Below are positions 1-8,576 of a stretch of DNA of 64,000 nt, piece after piece. The translations under genes were made by a program, and so were the position numbers. The stretch covers positions 744,001-808,000 of the forward strand of contig NZ_CTEI01000001.1 in the NCBI RefSeq assembly GCF_001368815.1. The letters run 5' to 3'. This stretch comes from Paraliobacillus sp. PM-2 (lineage in GTDB: Bacteria > Bacillota > Bacilli > Bacillales > Amphibacillaceae). The notes under the pieces are model-generated. The model was not told the origin of the DNA and ran no database searches. It saw only the letters and a list, made by a program, of their open reading frames with translations. The stretch's first letter is position 1, and each line of letters opens with the position of its first letter.

Positions 1-2153
1 TATCAGGTAAAGGCGTACACATTATCACAGTTAACGAATACTTAGCTAGCCGTGATGCCGAAGAAATGGGAAAACTTTATGCGTTTTTAGGATTGACTGT
101 CGGTTTAAACAGAAATGATATGTCTAAAGAAGAGAAACGGAATGCTTATTTAGCTGATATCACTTATGGTACAAATAATGAATTCGGCTTTGATTATTTA
201 CGTGATAACATGGTGCTTTATAAAGAGCAAATGGTGCAACGTCCTTTGCCATTTGCGATCATTGATGAGGTCGATTCCATTTTAATTGATGAAGCTAGAA
301 CGCCATTGATTATTTCTGGTTCAGCAAGAAAATCAGCAAGTTTGTACCAACAAGCGAATTCCTTCGTTCGTACGTTGAAAAATGAAGTGGATTATACCTA
401 TGATGAGAAGACAAAAGGGGTACAACTAACAGAAGAAGGCATTAATAAAGCCGAACGATTCTTCAATATTGAAAACTTATTTGACTTAAATCATGTGACA
501 TTAACACATCATATTAATCAGGCATTGAAGGCTCATGTAGCAATGCATCGTGATACAGATTATGTCATTGAAGAAGGTCAAGTCGTTATTGTTGACCAAT
601 TTACCGGTCGTTTGATGAAAGGTAGAAGGTATAGTGATGGCCTTCATCAAGCCATTGAAGCGAAGGAAGGCCTACAAATTCAAAATGAAAGCATGACACT
701 CGCTTCGATTACATTCCAAAACTTTTTCCGTATGTATGAGAAACTAGCTGGGATGACTGGTACGGCTAAGACAGAAGAAGAAGAATTCAGAAATATTTAT
801 AATATGGATGTTATTGCTATACCGACAAATCGTCCGATTGTACGTGATGACAAAGCCGATTTAATTTTCAAAACAATGAATGGTAAATTCCAAGCAGTTG
901 TAGAAGATATTAAACAAAGATATCAAGCGGGACAGCCTGTACTTGTGGGTACAGTAGCAGTCGAAACGTCTGAATTAATTTCTAAGTTGCTGAAAAAAGC
1001 TGGCGTAAAACATAATGTATTAAACGCAAAAAACCACTATCGAGAAGCAGAAATTATTGAAAATGCGGGTCAACCAGGTGCTGTAACGATCGCTACAAAC
1101 ATGGCCGGTCGTGGGACAGATATTAAACTCGGCGAAGGTGTGAAAGAGCTAGGTGGTTTAGCTGTTATTGGTACGGAACGTCATGAATCGCGTCGTATTG
1201 ATAATCAGCTTAGAGGACGTTCTGGGCGTCAAGGTGATCCTGGTGTGACACAATTTTATTTGTCTATGGAAGATGAACTAATGCGTCGCTTTGGTTCTGA
1301 CAATATGCGTGCAATGATGGATCGATTTGGTATGGATGATGCACAACCAATTGAAAGTAAAGTCGTTTCTCGTGCCGTAGAGTCCGCACAAAAACGTGTA
1401 GAAGGTAATAACTTTGATGCACGTAAAACGATCCTTTCTTATGATGATGTATTGCGTCAACAGCGTGAGATCATTTATAAACAGCGTTTTGATGTGATTG
1501 ATTCGGATAATTTAAGAGAAATCATTGAACAAATGATTCAAACTGTGGTAGAAACGACAGTTCATGCACATACACAAGATGATGATCCGGAAAAATGGGA
1601 TACGAATGCGATCATAGAATATGTGCATGCAAACTTAGTTGAAGAAAACTATCTGGTAGAAGCTGAATTGAAAGACAAAGAGCCAGATAACATGATTGAT
1701 CACATTATGACTAAAGTTCGTGAAAAATATGATCAAAAGGAACAAGATCTAACACCAGAACAAATGCGTGAGTTTGAAAAGGTAATCGTCTTACGTACAG
1801 TAGATACAAAATGGATGGATCATATTGATCAAATGGATCAACTTCGTCAAGGTATTCATTTACGTGCCTATGGACAAAATGACCCATTGCGTGAGTATCA
1901 AATGGAAGGCTTTGCGATGTTTGAGGCAATGATCGAATCCATTAACGAAGAAGTTGCTCGTTATGTGATGAAAGCCCAAGTACGTGAGAATCTAGAACGT
2001 CAAGAAGTTGCGAAAAATGCAACAGCCGTTTCTGGAGATGACAGTAAAAAAGAAAAGAAAAAGCAACCTTTCGTTAAAACAGATAATGTTGGTCGAAATG
2101 ACCCATGCCCATGTGGTAGCGGAAAAAAATATAAACATTGTCATGGGAAATAA
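1..2153 (+). CDS. secA: SecA preprotein translocase ATPase, 5' end missing
   Basis: SecA is the ATPase motor that drives unfolded preproteins through the SecYEG channel. The reading frame is open from base 3, before the first internal ATG, so the gene begins outside the window. About 716 residues are present; the family usually has 780-850, so the N-terminal 110-120 residues, including the Walker A loop, are missing. The visible protein starts in the NEYLA region, then shows the DEVDS Walker B motif followed by DEARTPLI, the preprotein cross-linking region, the second helicase domain with [10 protein letters not shown] and the RGRSGRQGD arginine motif. It ends in the zinc-binding SEC-C tail (CPCGSG...HCHGK), also used for SecB or lipid contact. 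prfB follows 87 bases downstream, the order known from B. subtilis. Confidence 0.98.
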   Translation, partial: SGKGVHIITVNEYLASRDAEEMGKLYAFLGLTVGLNRNDMSKEEKRNAYLADITYGTNNEFGFDYLRDNMVLYKEQMVQRPLPFAIIDEVDSILIDEARTPLIISGSARKSASLYQQANSFVRTLKNEVDYTYDEKTKGVQLTEEGINKAERFFNIENLFDLNHVTLTHHINQALKAHVAMHRDTDYVIEEGQVVIVDQFTGRLMKGRRYSDGLHQAIEAKEGLQIQNESMTLASITFQNFFRMYEKLAGMTGTAKTEEEEFRNIYNMDVIAIPTNRPIVRDDKADLIFKTMNGKFQAVVEDIKQRYQAGQPVLVGTVAVETSELISKLLKKAGVKHNVLNAKNHYREAEIIENAGQPGAVTIATNMAGRGTDIKLGEGVKELGGLAVIGTERHESRRIDNQLRGRSGRQGDPGVTQFYLSMEDELMRRFGSDNMRAMMDRFGMDDAQPIESKVVSRAVESAQKRVEGNNFDARKTILSYDDVLRQQREIIYKQRFDVIDSDNLREIIEQMIQTVVETTVHAHTQDDDPEKWDTNAIIEYVHANLVEENYLVEAELKDKEPDNMIDHIMTKVREKYDQKEQDLTPEQMREFEKVIVLRTVDTKWMDHIDQMDQLRQGIHLRAYGQNDPLREYQMEGFAMFEAMIESINEEVARYVMKAQVRENLERQEVAKNATAVSGDDSKKEKKKQPFVKTDNVGRNDPCPCGSGKKYKHCHGK

Positions 2154-2163
2154 GTTTAGAAAT

Positions 2164-2192
2164 AAGACACTTCTAATATTAAGAAGTGTCTT
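2164..2192 (+). terminator. Stem-loop between secA and prfB
   Basis: An 11-bp perfect inverted repeat (2164-2174 with 2182-2192, 7-nt loop) directly follows the secA stop codon. It is not followed by a clean U-tract, so it may attenuate readthrough or protect the secA 3' end rather than stop transcription fully; secA and prfB are commonly cotranscribed. Confidence 0.5.
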
Positions 2193-2240
2193 GTCTTTGC
2201 AAACGAATGATAAAATAAAAGCTTTTGAGGTGAACACAGA

Positions 2241-3342
2241 ATGGAATTATCAGAGATAAAACAAGAATTAGAAAAAATGGCTAATCGATTAGCGGACTTT
2301 AGGGGGTCTCTTTGACTTAGAAGAGAAGCGTACAAGAATCGCCGAATTAGAAGAAGAAATGACTGACCCAGATTTTTGGAATAACCAACAAAATGCTCAA
2401 AAAGTAATTAATGAAGTCAACGGATTAAAAGATCTGGTGCATACCTTTGATAGACATGAAGAAACATTGGAAAATTTAGAGGTTTCCTATGAGCTAGTAA
2501 AAGAAGAGGACGATCCAGAATTACGTGCAGAACTAGAGCCGGAAGTACAAGCGTTGACAGAAGCATTAAACCAATTTGAACTATTTATGCTTCTTAGTGA
2601 ACCCTATGATAAAAACAATGCGATTTTAGAATTGCATCCTGGTGCTGGTGGAACAGAGTCACAGGATTGGGCAAGTATGTTACTCAGAATGTATACACGT
2701 TGGGCAGAATCAAAGAATTTCAAAGTAGAAACATTAGACTATCTTCCTGGAGATGAAGCTGGGGTTAAAAGTGTGACACTAATGATTAAAGGGCACAATG
2801 CATATGGTTACTTAAAGGCGGAAAAAGGGGTACATCGTTTAGTACGAATATCTCCGTTTGATTCTTCAGGTCGACGTCATACGTCATTTGTATCTTGTGA
2901 GGTAATGCCTGAATTAGATGATGATATAGATGTGGATATCAATACAGAAGACTTAAAAATCGATACGTATCGTTCAAGTGGTGCTGGTGGTCAGCACGTA
3001 AATACAACTGATTCAGCTGTTCGAATTACACACCTACCAACCAACACAGTTGTTACGTGTCAATCGGAACGTTCACAAATAAAAAACCGTGAGCAAGCAA
3101 TGAAAATGTTAAAAGCAAAGCTATATCAATTAGAATTAGAGAAGCAACGAGAAGAGTTAGATGAAATAAGAGGCGAACAAAAGGAAATTGGTTGGGGAAG
3201 CCAAATCCGTTCTTATGTTTTCCATCCTTATTCCATGGTGAAAGACCACCGAACAAATGTGGAGACAGGTAATACACAAGCAGTAATGGATGGGGAAATT
3301 GATACGTTCATTGACGCCTATTTACGCTCGTTAATGAATTAA
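2241..3342 (+). CDS. prfB: Peptide chain release factor 2, programmed +1 frameshift
   Basis: RF2 recognises UAA and UGA stop codons and triggers peptide release on the ribosome. The gene starts at ATG 2241 behind TTGAGGTG. The zero frame runs 24 codons to an in-frame TGA at 2313-2315; the preceding AGG-GGG-TCT-CTT-TGA-C has the internal Shine-Dalgarno-like AGGGGG and the slippery CTT of the classic RF2 autoregulatory site. Reading resumes at GAC (2314) in the +1 frame, giving about 366 residues in total. The long frame shows the SPF stop-codon recognition motif (RISPFDSSG) and the catalytic GGQ loop (GAGGQHVN). Low RF2 favours slipping at its own UGA, so the protein regulates its own synthesis. 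A gene caller that ignores the shift would start at ATG 2359 and lose the N-terminus. Confidence 0.97.
2301..2316 (+). promoter_or_regulatory. prfB: RF2 programmed +1 frameshift site
   Basis: AGGGGG (2301-2306) sits 3 nt before the CTT-TGA-C slip site (2310-2316). The codon between is TCT, where the E. coli site has TAT. Upstream and downstream frames join to a normal RF2, so this is recoding and not a mutation. Confidence 0.93.
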
Positions 3343-3344
3343 TA

Positions 3345-3385
3345 AAAAGTGTTGTAGATCATAGGGATCTGCAACACTTTTATTT
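3345..3385 (+). terminator. Intrinsic terminator of prfB
   Basis: A long stem built on AGTGTTG...CAACACT starts just after the prfB stop and ends in a T-rich run (ACTTTTATTT). Confidence 0.75.
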
Positions 3386-3436
3386 CGTTTGTTACAGACA
3401 CTTTTTTACTGCAATACAATACAGTGGTAAATACAG

Positions 3437-3466
3437 TTGTCGTATCTAGTCAAACAATGATATACT
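3437..3466 (+). promoter_or_regulatory. Sigma-A promoter candidate for the YitT-family gene
   Basis: TTGTCG (3437-3442), 18-nt spacer, TATACT (3461-3466), 40 nt before the start codon and after the prfB terminator. Confidence 0.55.
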
Positions 3467-3506
3467 CCATAAGGTTGATACAGAACAATAGTAGGAGTGT
3501 GTATTT

Positions 3507-4373
3507 ATGATTGCAAAATATCGACGTCAACCTGTTCCAATGGGTTTAGTACATACGATAGAATTTAGTCTAGTCATTATTGGTTCGTTTTTTGTAGCCA
3601 TTGCGTTTAATTTATTTTTATTACCAAATGAAGTAGCTTCAGGCGGCGTAGCTGGTATTAGTACAATTACGAAATATGTTTTTGATTGGGAGCCCTCAGT
3701 TGTTCAATGGGCATTAAATATTCCATTATTCATAGCAGGTGTACTTATTCTTGGCAAAAAATTTGGAGCAAAAACATTAGTAGGGACCATTCTTTTACCG
3801 TTTTTTGTATTTTTAACAAGAGAATGGCCCCCGGCAACTCCTGACCCATTATTAGGTTCGATTTTTGGTGGAATGAGTGCAGGACTTGGAATAGGAATTG
3901 TCTTCAGGGGAAAGGCATCAACAGGTGGAATTGATCTAGCGGCACAAATATTCCACAAATTTATTCCATTACCTCTAGGAATATGTGTTGCCTTATTTGA
4001 TGGTATCATTGTTTTGACTGCAACATTTGTCTTCTCAATTGAACAAGGGCTTTATGCATTGATTGGTTTGTTTGTAACAAGTCGTACCATTGATTTTGTA
4101 CAGGTTGGATTTAATCGTTCTAAAAATGTCATGATTATTACAGAATATGTTCAGCAGGTAAGACAAGCATTATTGGAGGATGTTGACCGTGGTGTAACCG
4201 TATGGAATGGTAAAGGTGGTTATACGAGTGAGCAAAAAGAAATAATTATGTGTGTGGTTGCTCAAAATGAATTTAATAAAGTCACACAGATGGTAAAGCG
4301 AATTGATCCAAGCGCATTTGTTGTTGCAATGAACGCCAGTGAAGTATTAGGTGAAGGTTTTAAAAAAGATTAA
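3507..4373 (+). CDS. yvjA: YitT/YvjA family membrane protein
   Basis: A 288-residue integral membrane protein of the YitT (DUF161) family with a C-terminal cytoplasmic DUF2179 domain. About five to six hydrophobic segments lie in residues 18-200, with the conserved N-terminal stretch NLFLLPNEVASGGVAG and the glycine-rich segment around STGGIDL. The last 80 residues are soluble and hold the DUF2179-type segment (GVTVWNGKGGYT). The molecular function of the family is not established. The start is ATG 3507 behind TAGGAGTG. Its place after prfB matches yvjA of B. subtilis, where cccB would follow; here cwlJ lies in that slot instead. It has its own promoter and terminator, so it is probably transcribed alone. 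Confidence 0.85.
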   Translation: MIAKYRRQPVPMGLVHTIEFSLVIIGSFFVAIAFNLFLLPNEVASGGVAGISTITKYVFDWEPSVVQWALNIPLFIAGVLILGKKFGAKTLVGTILLPFFVFLTREWPPATPDPLLGSIFGGMSAGLGIGIVFRGKASTGGIDLAAQIFHKFIPLPLGICVALFDGIIVLTATFVFSIEQGLYALIGLFVTSRTIDFVQVGFNRSKNVMIITEYVQQVRQALLEDVDRGVTVWNGKGGYTSEQKEIIMCVVAQNEFNKVTQMVKRIDPSAFVVAMNASEVLGEGFKKD

Positions 4374-4392
4374 TAAGATAGAGAGAAATAAC

Positions 4393-4430
4393 AAAAAATA
4401 GACACTTTTTCGTAACAAGTGTCTATTTTT
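4393..4430. terminator. Intrinsic terminator after yvjA
   Basis: A 14-bp stem (AATAGACACTT...AAGTGTCTATT) flanked by A-run and T-run, so it could work in both directions. Confidence 0.8.
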
Positions 4431-4454
4431 GATTCATAAGAAAGGGTAATTGAT

Positions 4455-4610
4455 TTGAAGAAGAGGATCCCATTTAGAAGGATAATAATAAACGCTATAC
4501 AACGGAGTAAAGGAATGGATTCGATAGATTCTATTTCTAAACAGTCTGGATTAACTAGAGATAAAAGAAGGTGTCTTATTCGCGATTGTATTAATATCTA
4601 TAAGCACTAG
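4455..4610 (+). CDS. Possible small ORF of 51 codons, unrecognised
   Basis: A TTG codon at 4455 lies 8 nt after AAAGGG and opens a frame of 51 codons ending at TAG 4608. The product would be basic, with many Arg and Ile residues and a helical segment around SISKQSGLTRDKRR that vaguely resembles a DNA-binding helix. Its last 20 nt overlap the 3' end of cwlJ on the other strand. I recognise no family. It sits after the yvjA terminator with no clear promoter, so it may be spurious or a remnant. Confidence 0.25.
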   Translation: MKKRIPFRRIIINAIQRSKGMDSIDSISKQSGLTRDKRRCLIRDCINIYKH

Positions 4611-5031
4611 CGCATGTATTAGCGATCGGTTCATAATAACAATGTTGTTTATATTGTCCTGTCAATGGTTGACCATACCATGTAGGAGGACATGCAGCAT
4701 ATGGATTAAAATACCATAGAGCATACTTAGAAGGGTGTTCCCTCCAATACTTGACCACTTGCCGTGCTAACTTTTTTTCTACCTCTCTTGCTGGGCTATA
4801 AAATAAATTTCCTTTTTGTACCGCTTCAAACGAATAATTTCCGCCTTGAACTTGAAAAATAACATCGCGTATCGACCTTACATCCTTAAAATCTAAACAA
4901 TCAGCTCTTGCTCGATTTACAATCACGTTCCCCACCATAAGCATCCCTAGCCGTCCTTCACCCTCTGCTTCTGCTCTCATCATCCTTGCTATTAAATCAA
5001 TGTCCTTATTGGTATATGCTACTCTTGCCAT
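4591..5031 (-). CDS. cwlJ: Spore cortex-lytic hydrolase, CwlJ type
   Basis: CwlJ is a cortex-lytic enzyme deposited on the outside of the spore during coat formation and needed for germination, especially with calcium-dipicolinate. The 146-residue protein carries the Hydrolase_2 (SleB/CwlJ) fold: RAEAEGEGRLGM with the catalytic-type Glu, GNVIVNRARADC, LWYFNP, and the CwlJ-type C-terminus with CPPTWYGQP and HCYYEP. It has no signal peptide and no peptidoglycan-binding repeat, which separates CwlJ from SleB. The start is ATG 5031; a GTG at 5040 and an ATG at 5037 are in frame but lie inside the ribosome binding site AGAGGTGAT. The gene stands alone on the minus strand between yvjA and ftsE, where B. 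subtilis has cccB. A sigma-E-like promoter lies just upstream. Confidence 0.92.
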   Translation of the reverse strand: MARVAYTNKDIDLIARMMRAEAEGEGRLGMLMVGNVIVNRARADCLDFKDVRSIRDVIFQVQGGNYSFEAVQKGNLFYSPAREVEKKLARQVVKYWREHPSKYALWYFNPYAACPPTWYGQPLTGQYKQHCYYEPIANTCASAYRY

Positions 5032-5050
5032 TATCATCACCTCTAAAAGA

Positions 5051-5080
5051 ATTGTATGAACAAATTTTATAAAAATGTAA
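5051..5080 (-). promoter_or_regulatory. Sigma-E-like promoter candidate for cwlJ
   Basis: On the minus strand CATACAAT (5051-5058) matches the sigma-E -10 consensus; an imperfect -35 (TTACATTT) lies 14 nt further up. The resulting leader would be very short. B. subtilis cwlJ is sigma-E controlled, which supports the reading. Confidence 0.4.
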
Positions 5081-5380
5081 GTTTTTCGTAAGAATTTAAT
5101 CTAATTGGTACCCCTAACCCACCCTACCGAAGCGGAGTCGATTTCACTCGTGTAGGAAGTATAAAACAGTTAAATTTATGTCACCATTTATGTTTATTCA
5201 AAAGAGATTTAATGTGTGTAAAACACTAGTTTCTATTTTAAAAATAGATTTTTGATTTATAGACTTATACCAATATAAATAATCAATGGACATGCGGGTT
5301 CAATTTCTCTTTTTTTGTAAAAATTAACAGGGTTTGAAATAAAAATGTAATAAAATTTGTCTAAAAAAAGTGAATTTAGA
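5081..5380. other. Intergenic region between cwlJ and ftsE, about 450 nt without a gene
   Basis: No ORF with a ribosome binding site is visible. The only structured part is a GC-rich patch at 5122-5156 with two nested arms: CCTACCG with CGTGTAGG (one bulged T) and inside it GAGT with ACTC. The rest is AT-rich. It is not followed by a T-run, so I do not call it a terminator; a small RNA or a protein-binding site is possible. Confidence 0.4.
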
Positions 5381-5389
5381 TGTTATAAT
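5381..5389 (+). promoter_or_regulatory. Extended -10 promoter for ftsE-ftsX
   Basis: TGTTATAAT is a perfect TGn extended -10 element, 94 nt before the ftsE start. The -35 candidate TTGTCT (5357) is too far (21 nt), so the extended -10 probably carries the promoter. Confidence 0.6.
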
Positions 5390-5482
5390 AAATGTGGCTT
5401 TTGATTTTGTAGATAAATATCGAATAGATGACTATTTTGAGAAATAATAGAACAATAACTTTTAAATAAAGGTGATCACATT

Positions 5483-6169
5483 ATGATAGAAATGCAAGGC
5501 ATATATAAAACATATCCAAATGGTGTAACAGCTCTTAATGGAATTGATGTTTACATTGACCAAGGTGAATTTGTCTATGTAGTTGGACCTAGTGGTGCTG
5601 GTAAATCTACATTTATCAAATTAATATTCCAAGAAGTAAAACCCTCAAAAGGTGATATAAAGGTGAATAATTGGGATTTGACAACACTTAAGCAAAAAGA
5701 AGTTCCATTTCTTCGAAGAGATATTGGTGTTGTTTATCAGGATTTTAAACTCTTACCGAAATTTACAGTTTACGAGAATATCGCATTTGCACTAGAGGTG
5801 TTAGAAGAGACACCGCGTAATATTCGTAAACGTGTCATGGAAGTACTAGACCAAGTAGGGTTAAAAAATAAAGCACGTTTTATTCCTGATGAGCTCTCTG
5901 GTGGAGAGCAACAACGTGTCTCTATTGCACGAGCGATTGCAAACCATCCCAAATTATTAATTGCAGATGAACCAACGGGAAATTTAGATCCGGAAACGTC
6001 ATGGGAAATTATGAAAGTATTAGAAGAAATCAATGCTACTGGTACGACCATTTTAATGGCAACGCACAGTAAAGAAATTGTCAACACGATTAAAAAACGC
6101 GTAATCGCAATTGAAGATGGTTTGATTGTACGTGATGAACATCGAGGTGAATATGGCTATGAAGTTTAG
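5483..6169 (+). CDS. ftsE: Cell-division ABC transporter ATPase FtsE
   Basis: FtsE is the cytoplasmic ATPase of the FtsEX complex, which does not transport a solute but uses ATP to switch on peptidoglycan hydrolases outside the cell. In B. subtilis FtsEX activates CwlO in cell elongation and affects entry into sporulation. The 228-residue protein has Walker A GPSGAGKST (35-43), the Q-loop region VYQDFKLLP, signature LSGGEQQR (138-145), Walker B LLIADEPT (158-165) and the H-loop ATHSKE. The start is ATG 5483 behind AAAGGTGATC. It overlaps ftsX by 11 nt, which implies translational coupling. Confidence 0.97.
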   Translation: MIEMQGIYKTYPNGVTALNGIDVYIDQGEFVYVVGPSGAGKSTFIKLIFQEVKPSKGDIKVNNWDLTTLKQKEVPFLRRDIGVVYQDFKLLPKFTVYENIAFALEVLEETPRNIRKRVMEVLDQVGLKNKARFIPDELSGGEQQRVSIARAIANHPKLLIADEPTGNLDPETSWEIMKVLEEINATGTTILMATHSKEIVNTIKKRVIAIEDGLIVRDEHRGEYGYEV

Positions 6170-7052
6170 AACATTTAAGCGACACTTTCGTGAAGGGTCA
6201 AAAAATATTTGGCGAAATAGCTGGATGACTATAGCATCGATTGGTGCGGTAACTACCACACTCATTTTAGTTGGTGCATTTTTAGCGCTGATGCTTAATT
6301 TAAATCATGTTGCAGATAATTTAGAAGAAGATGTGCATATCAAGGCATTAGTAGAGCTAACGGCAGATGAAAATGAAATGGAAACTGTTGAAGAGGAAAT
6401 TAAATCTATACCAGAAGTATCATCAGTAGCGTTTTCTTCTAAAGAAGAAGAATTGAAAAGTTTAGTTGAAAGTATGGGCGATGAAGGTGGTGCTTGGGAA
6501 CTTTATCAACAAGATAACCCGCTGAATAATGCTTATATTGTAAAAACAGCAGATCCACAAGACACAATGGATATCGCTTCTGAGATTGAGAATATAGACA
6601 ACATTGAAAAAGTGAATTATGGACAAGATGTGGTTCAAAATCTATTTAAATTTAACGAGTATGCTAGAAACATAGGATTAGTACTAATTTTCGCACTTGT
6701 ATTTACCGCGATCTTCTTAATTTCTAATACAATAAAAATTACGATTATGGCACGCAGTAAGGAGATTGGAATTATGAAACTGGTAGGTGCGACAAATTGG
6801 TTTATTCGTTGGCCATTTTTCGTTGAGGGATTGCTATTAGGTGTGTTAGGAAGTATTTTACCTATTATTATTCTATTAACAGGCTATTATTATTTGGCTA
6901 ATAGCACGAACGCATTAGACCAATTTAGTTTTGTGACATTGCTAGATTTCAATCCATTTGCATGGCAATTAGCGGCAATTATACTTTTCATTGGTGCAGC
7001 AATTGGTGTGTGGGGAAGCGTGATGAGCGTCCGGAAATTCTTAAAAGTATAA
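6159..7052 (+). CDS. ftsX: Cell-division ABC transporter membrane subunit FtsX
   Basis: FtsX is the membrane partner of FtsE; its large outer loop touches the murein hydrolase that the complex activates. The protein has a short cytoplasmic N-terminus, a first membrane helix at about residues 23-45, an extracellular loop of about 120 residues rich in acidic residues, and three further helices (about 170-195, 220-245, 265-290), the usual four-helix FtsX topology. I place the start at ATG 6159 (MKFRTFKRHF), 8 nt after GAGGTGA; the upstream in-frame ATG 6153 is only 2 nt from that site. It is followed after 75 nt by an M23 hydrolase with a long coiled coil, a likely partner. Confidence 0.95.
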   Translation: MKFRTFKRHFREGSKNIWRNSWMTIASIGAVTTTLILVGAFLALMLNLNHVADNLEEDVHIKALVELTADENEMETVEEEIKSIPEVSSVAFSSKEEELKSLVESMGDEGGAWELYQQDNPLNNAYIVKTADPQDTMDIASEIENIDNIEKVNYGQDVVQNLFKFNEYARNIGLVLIFALVFTAIFLISNTIKITIMARSKEIGIMKLVGATNWFIRWPFFVEGLLLGVLGSILPIIILLTGYYYLANSTNALDQFSFVTLLDFNPFAWQLAAIILFIGAAIGVWGSVMSVRKFLKV

Positions 7053-7072
7053 GTCTTTTTTAAAAGACTTAT
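7053..7072 (+). terminator. Weak stem-loop after ftsX
   Basis: AAGTCTTTT pairs with AAAAGACTT directly at the ftsX stop codon. There is no good T-run after it, so readthrough into the M23 gene is likely. Confidence 0.4.
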
Positions 7073-7127
7073 ACTCTTACATACTATTTTTATACGAATC
7101 GATTTAATACGGGGAGGATTATCAAAC

Positions 7128-8441
7128 ATGAAAAAAGTTTTTACTTACATAACGGCATTAATTGTCATAATGGGTATTATGCTACCAAGTCTATCAACTG
7201 TTACAGCAGAGAGCCTTGCCGATTTAGAGGAAAAATTAGATCAAGTAGAAAAGGATAAAAACAACGCATCTAATAAGAAAAAGTCTACCAAAGAAAAAAT
7301 TGCTGAAAATGAAACACAACAAGCAGAAACAGCAAATGATATTGATACAATAAATGCACAATTAGATGAAACACAAGCAAAATTAACAAAAAAAGAAAAT
7401 GAAATTGCAACAACTAATCAACAAATCAATGATAAAGAAAAAGAAATTAAGCAAACAGAAGAACAGATTGAACAACTAAAGGTAGAGATAAAAGAGTTGA
7501 AACAAAGAATTGCAGAGCGTGAAAAGTTGTTAAAGAATCGTCTGCGTTCGATTCAACAAAATGGTGGCGATATTAATTATCTAGCTGTATTAATGGGTGC
7601 ACAAAGTTTTGGTGATTTTATTAATCGTGCTACTGTAGTTACGAAAATTATGGCTCAAGATAAAACGATTATGGAATCCCACCAGCAAGATAAAAAAGAT
7701 TTAGAAGTAAAGAAAGTCTCCGTAGAAGATAAACAAAAACAATTAAAAGAAGATAAAGAAATATTAGAAAATAGAAAAGAGAATCTAGTAGTTCAAAAGA
7801 ATGAACTAGATTCATTACAAGCTACATTAGACAGCCAAATAGAACGAAAAAGGACATTAATGGCTGAACTAGAAGAAGAACATGCACATTTAGAAGAATA
7901 TAGAATGAGTTTAGCAGAGCAACAAGAAACGCTAGCGAATCAACAAGCAGTGATTGAAAGAGCTATAGAAGAAGCGAAGAAAGAAGAATCAGAACAAAAT
8001 AATAACAACGATGGTGATGATAATGATTCCTCCTTATCCGGTGGAGGAAATGGTTCATTAATTTGGCCAACTACAGGACGAAGATCATCAGATTATGGTT
8101 ATAGAGATTTTAATGGTGGTGGTTTTCATTATGGACTAGATATTGCAAACAGTGTTGGAACTCCGATAAAAGCTGCTGCAAGTGGGTATGTCACTCGTGC
8201 TAATTATTCAAATAGTTACGGAAATGTAGTGTATATCTATCACCCAGATTTAAAAATAACAACGGTCTATGCTCACATGAATCGTTTAAGTGTCTCCTAT
8301 AATCAACGTGTCAATAAAGGGCAACAAATAGGTACGATGGGTAATACCGGTAACTCTTTTGGTAGTCATTTACATTTTGAAGTACACAAAAATTACTGGA
8401 GTTACCATGGCGGAATTGATCCTATGAAATACTTACCTTAA
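7128..8441 (+). CDS. Secreted coiled-coil M23 murein endopeptidase
   Basis: A 437-residue exported hydrolase. Residues 1-27 form a signal peptide ending near TVTA-ES. Residues about 30-140 and 175-285 are long charged coiled coils, split by a GGDINYLAVLMGAQSFGDFINR segment like that of PcsB/CwlO proteins. A low-complexity Asn/Asp/Ser linker (about 289-307) leads to a C-terminal M23 (LytM) domain with the zinc ligands His334, Asp338 and His416 and the catalytic-type His383 and His414, all intact. Such enzymes cut peptide cross-links in peptidoglycan. The architecture (coiled coil plus lytic domain) and the position right after ftsEX parallel EnvC and PcsB, which are controlled by FtsEX; in B. 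subtilis the FtsEX partner CwlO has a different (NlpC/P60) domain and lies elsewhere. The start ATG 7128 follows GGGGAGGATT. Confidence 0.92.
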   Translation: MKKVFTYITALIVIMGIMLPSLSTVTAESLADLEEKLDQVEKDKNNASNKKKSTKEKIAENETQQAETANDIDTINAQLDETQAKLTKKENEIATTNQQINDKEKEIKQTEEQIEQLKVEIKELKQRIAEREKLLKNRLRSIQQNGGDINYLAVLMGAQSFGDFINRATVVTKIMAQDKTIMESHQQDKKDLEVKKVSVEDKQKQLKEDKEILENRKENLVVQKNELDSLQATLDSQIERKRTLMAELEEEHAHLEEYRMSLAEQQETLANQQAVIERAIEEAKKEESEQNNNNDGDDNDSSLSGGGNGSLIWPTTGRRSSDYGYRDFNGGGFHYGLDIANSVGTPIKAAASGYVTRANYSNSYGNVVYIYHPDLKITTVYAHMNRLSVSYNQRVNKGQQIGTMGNTGNSFGSHLHFEVHKNYWSYHGGIDPMKYLP

Positions 8442-8485
8442 TATCTTAGGCATGATTGTCTTTAAAAAGCATACTATAATAAAAA

Positions 8486-8520
8486 GAAAGGCATCGCACG
8501 TTATGTTGTGGTGCCTTTTT
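8486..8520 (+). terminator. Intrinsic terminator after the M23 gene
   Basis: Stem AAGGCA...TGCCTT with a T5 run, 45 nt after the stop codon. Confidence 0.75.
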
Positions 8521-8546
8521 GTGGCATACCTGTGATACACTATAAT
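8519..8546 (+). promoter_or_regulatory. Promoter candidate for ctpB
   Basis: TTGTGG (8519-8524), 16-nt spacer, TATAAT (8541-8546), right after the terminator and 31 nt before the start codon. Confidence 0.6.
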
Positions 8547-8576
8547 AAAGAAATAAAGATAATTGAGGTGGAATAC

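Noticed and set aside
2008-2259. 83-codon + strand frame over the secA end and the prfB start
   Set aside because: It overlaps the conserved SecA zinc tail and the RF2 start, has no ribosome binding site and no family.
8471-8480. ACTATAAT as a promoter upstream of ctpB
   Set aside because: Its only -35 candidate is 13 nt away, and the following terminator would stop the transcript before ctpB.
8508-8576. Longer N-terminus for CtpB from 8508
   Set aside because: It begins inside the preceding terminator and upstream of the probable promoter.
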